This document shows positions 5,538-6,659 of a DNA stretch of 6,659 nt, piece by piece. The notes beneath the pieces were generated by a model, which saw only the letters and a program-made list of their open reading frames with translations, was not told where the DNA came from and made no database searches. Each line of letters begins with the position of its first letter. Position 1 is the stretch's first letter. Position numbers and translations under genes: made by a program. The DNA is taken from NCBI GenBank assembly GCA_016938795.1, contig JAFGTZ010000324.1, forward strand, positions 1-6,659, given 5' to 3'. The stretch is from Chromatiaceae bacterium (GTDB taxonomy: Bacteria > Pseudomonadota > Gammaproteobacteria > Chromatiales > Chromatiaceae).

Positions 5538-6659
5538 TTAAGCCACGGCCGCGCGGAACCGCCGACAACTGGCCATCAGATCGCCGTCCTGGTGCAGATC
5601 GCCGCCGATCAGCAGGATGCACTCAGGTCCATAAAAGTCGCGCAGCTCGCCCACCCGGTCGAGCCGCATGCCACCGCCTGGCGCGGGCAGGATGGGCCGC
5701 AGCCCCGCGAAGGGTTCGCTCGCGCCAAGAACCAGGTCGCGACAGTCCGCCTGACTGAAGGCAAAGCGCCCGCCCCAGCTCGGGAAGATGCTGGCATCGG
5801 CCCCGGCGAGTCGCATGAGCTGACCATGCAGCACCCGCTGCGAAAGCCCCTGATCGGGATGCGCGGTGAAGCTGCCGAGCATGGCCGGATGGGCGAGGAT
5901 GGGCAGATCGAGCGAGGCATCGCACGACAGCGCGCGCAGCGCATCGAAGCCGCCCAGCCCGGGCGCGAACAGCAGCCCGCCCGCCCCCGCCGACTGGGCA
6001 AACCGCGCACGCTCCCCGATGCGCCCAGCCGGCGCGGTGACATTGGGCAGATAGAGCGCGCGCGCGCCGGTCTCGCGATTGGCCCGCGCCACCGCCTCGG
6101 CGCAGCGCCCCACCCGCTCCTCGAAGCGACAGAAGGGCTGATCGGCCAGCCCGTGATCGTCCTTGATGAGATCCAGGCCACCGAGCGCCAGCCGATAGGC
6201 CAGCTCGGCCAGCGCCTCGGGCGAGAGTCCCATGGGCTTGATGGCGGTACAGAGCAGCGGCCGGTCCCAGACCCCAAGCCGCTCGCGCAGTCCCTCGCGC
6301 CCGAAGCGCGGCCCCGGGTGGAGCGCCGCGAGCGTGGGCGAGAGCGCGATATCGACCAGCCGCACCCCAGGCTGGAGGCTGACATTGCCGAAGAGCACAT
6401 TCAGAAGCTGCGTCAGCTCGCTCCCGGCGCACTCCACGGCATAGTGGATGACCACCTCGACCCGCTCCGGATCGAGCACGCGAATCTCCCCCACCCGGCC
6501 GATGATCTGGTCGCGAATGGCCGCCTCCCGCACCTGCTCGGCGGGAAACTCGATGGTCTGCTCCACCGCGATGGCGCGCGCCCGCGCCTCGGCCTCCTCG
6601 GGCCGACAGCAGAGCCGATAGGTGGCGGCGAAGCGCTCGCCACTGAGGGTTGGGTGCAT
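5538..6659 (-). CDS. RuBisCO-like protein (form IV RLP), probable sugar-phosphate isomerase/enolase-type enzyme
   Basis: 373 residues, matching the short RLP class (true large subunits have about 460-480). The barrel shows the RuBisCO landmarks: FGNVSL 90-95; TAIKPMGLS with K141 at the spinach K175 position; GGLDLIKDDHG with K166 at the carbamylated K201 position, then D167/D168; AHPAM with H257 at H294; and the phosphate loop IGGD 351-354. Carboxylase residues are replaced: M143 for K177, H169 for E204, and no H327 or loop-6 K334 (the segment reads FPSWGGRFAFS). The N-terminal EQTIEFP and the KDDHG and GGRF motifs suggest the DeepYkr-like clade of Rhodospirillum rubrum RLP, which isomerises 5-methylthioribulose 1-phosphate; that clade assignment is from memory and unverified. 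RLPs of apiose/isoapionate catabolism are an alternative. The ATG is the last codon of the window, and eight residues before the GERFAATYRL strand is a normal N-terminus. Its promoter lies outside. No sulfur-salvage neighbour is visible. Confidence 0.9.
   Translation of the reverse strand: MHPTLSGERFAATYRLCCRPEEAEARARAIAVEQTIEFPAEQVREAAIRDQIIGRVGEIRVLDPERVEVVIHYAVECAGSELTQLLNVLFGNVSLQPGVRLVDIALSPTLAALHPGPRFGREGLRERLGVWDRPLLCTAIKPMGLSPEALAELAYRLALGGLDLIKDDHGLADQPFCRFEERVGRCAEAVARANRETGARALYLPNVTAPAGRIGERARFAQSAGAGGLLFAPGLGGFDALRALSCDASLDLPILAHPAMLGSFTAHPDQGLSQRVLHGQLMRLAGADASIFPSWGGRFAFSQADCRDLVLGASEPFAGLRPILPAPGGGMRLDRVGELRDFYGPECILLIGGDLHQDGDLMASCRRFRAAVA

Noticed and set aside
5538..6659. 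A functional CO2-fixing RuBisCO
   Set aside because: Too short, and the equivalents of K177, E204, H327 and K334 are missing.

Overview
The window is GC-rich, densely coding DNA. Every gene I can support lies on the minus strand. The mix of genes (a RuBisCO-like protein without carboxylase residues, next to a multi-sensor c-di-GMP/phosphorelay cluster) suggests a proteobacterium, perhaps a phototrophic or sulfur-oxidising gammaproteobacterium of the Chromatiaceae type. That placement is inference from gene content and codon bias; there is no rRNA or other taxonomic marker here.

Right part (5538-6659): one gene for a form IV RuBisCO-like protein (RLP). It keeps the fold motifs and the carbamate-type lysine, but it has lost the residues needed to fix CO2. 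An isomerase or enolase-type role in methylthio-sugar or related sugar-phosphate metabolism is more likely. The gene appears full length, with its ATG at the very edge of the window.

Middle (5264-5537): 274 bases without a gene. They hold a 14-bp tandem direct repeat just after the RLP stop, a weak promoter candidate for the downstream cluster, and a small leader hairpin. I see no convincing intrinsic terminator.

Left part (1-5263): a tight three-gene cluster read right to left. First is a REC + HD-GYP response regulator (predicted c-di-GMP phosphodiesterase). Its C-terminal end is interrupted by a one-base frameshift near 4186. Once this is corrected, its TGA overlaps the ATG of the second gene. 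Second is a large membrane-anchored hybrid histidine kinase of about 1301 residues: one TM segment, a GAF-like region, three PAS domains, HisKA, HATPase, two REC domains and Hpt. Twelve bases after it comes the start of a third gene, cut by the window edge: a signal peptide followed by the first strand of a family 3 solute-binding sensor domain. 

Working model (inference): the kinase runs a His-Asp-His relay, and its Hpt domain passes phosphate to the REC domain of the HD-GYP protein to control c-di-GMP breakdown. The third gene adds a periplasmic ligand sensor to the same circuit.
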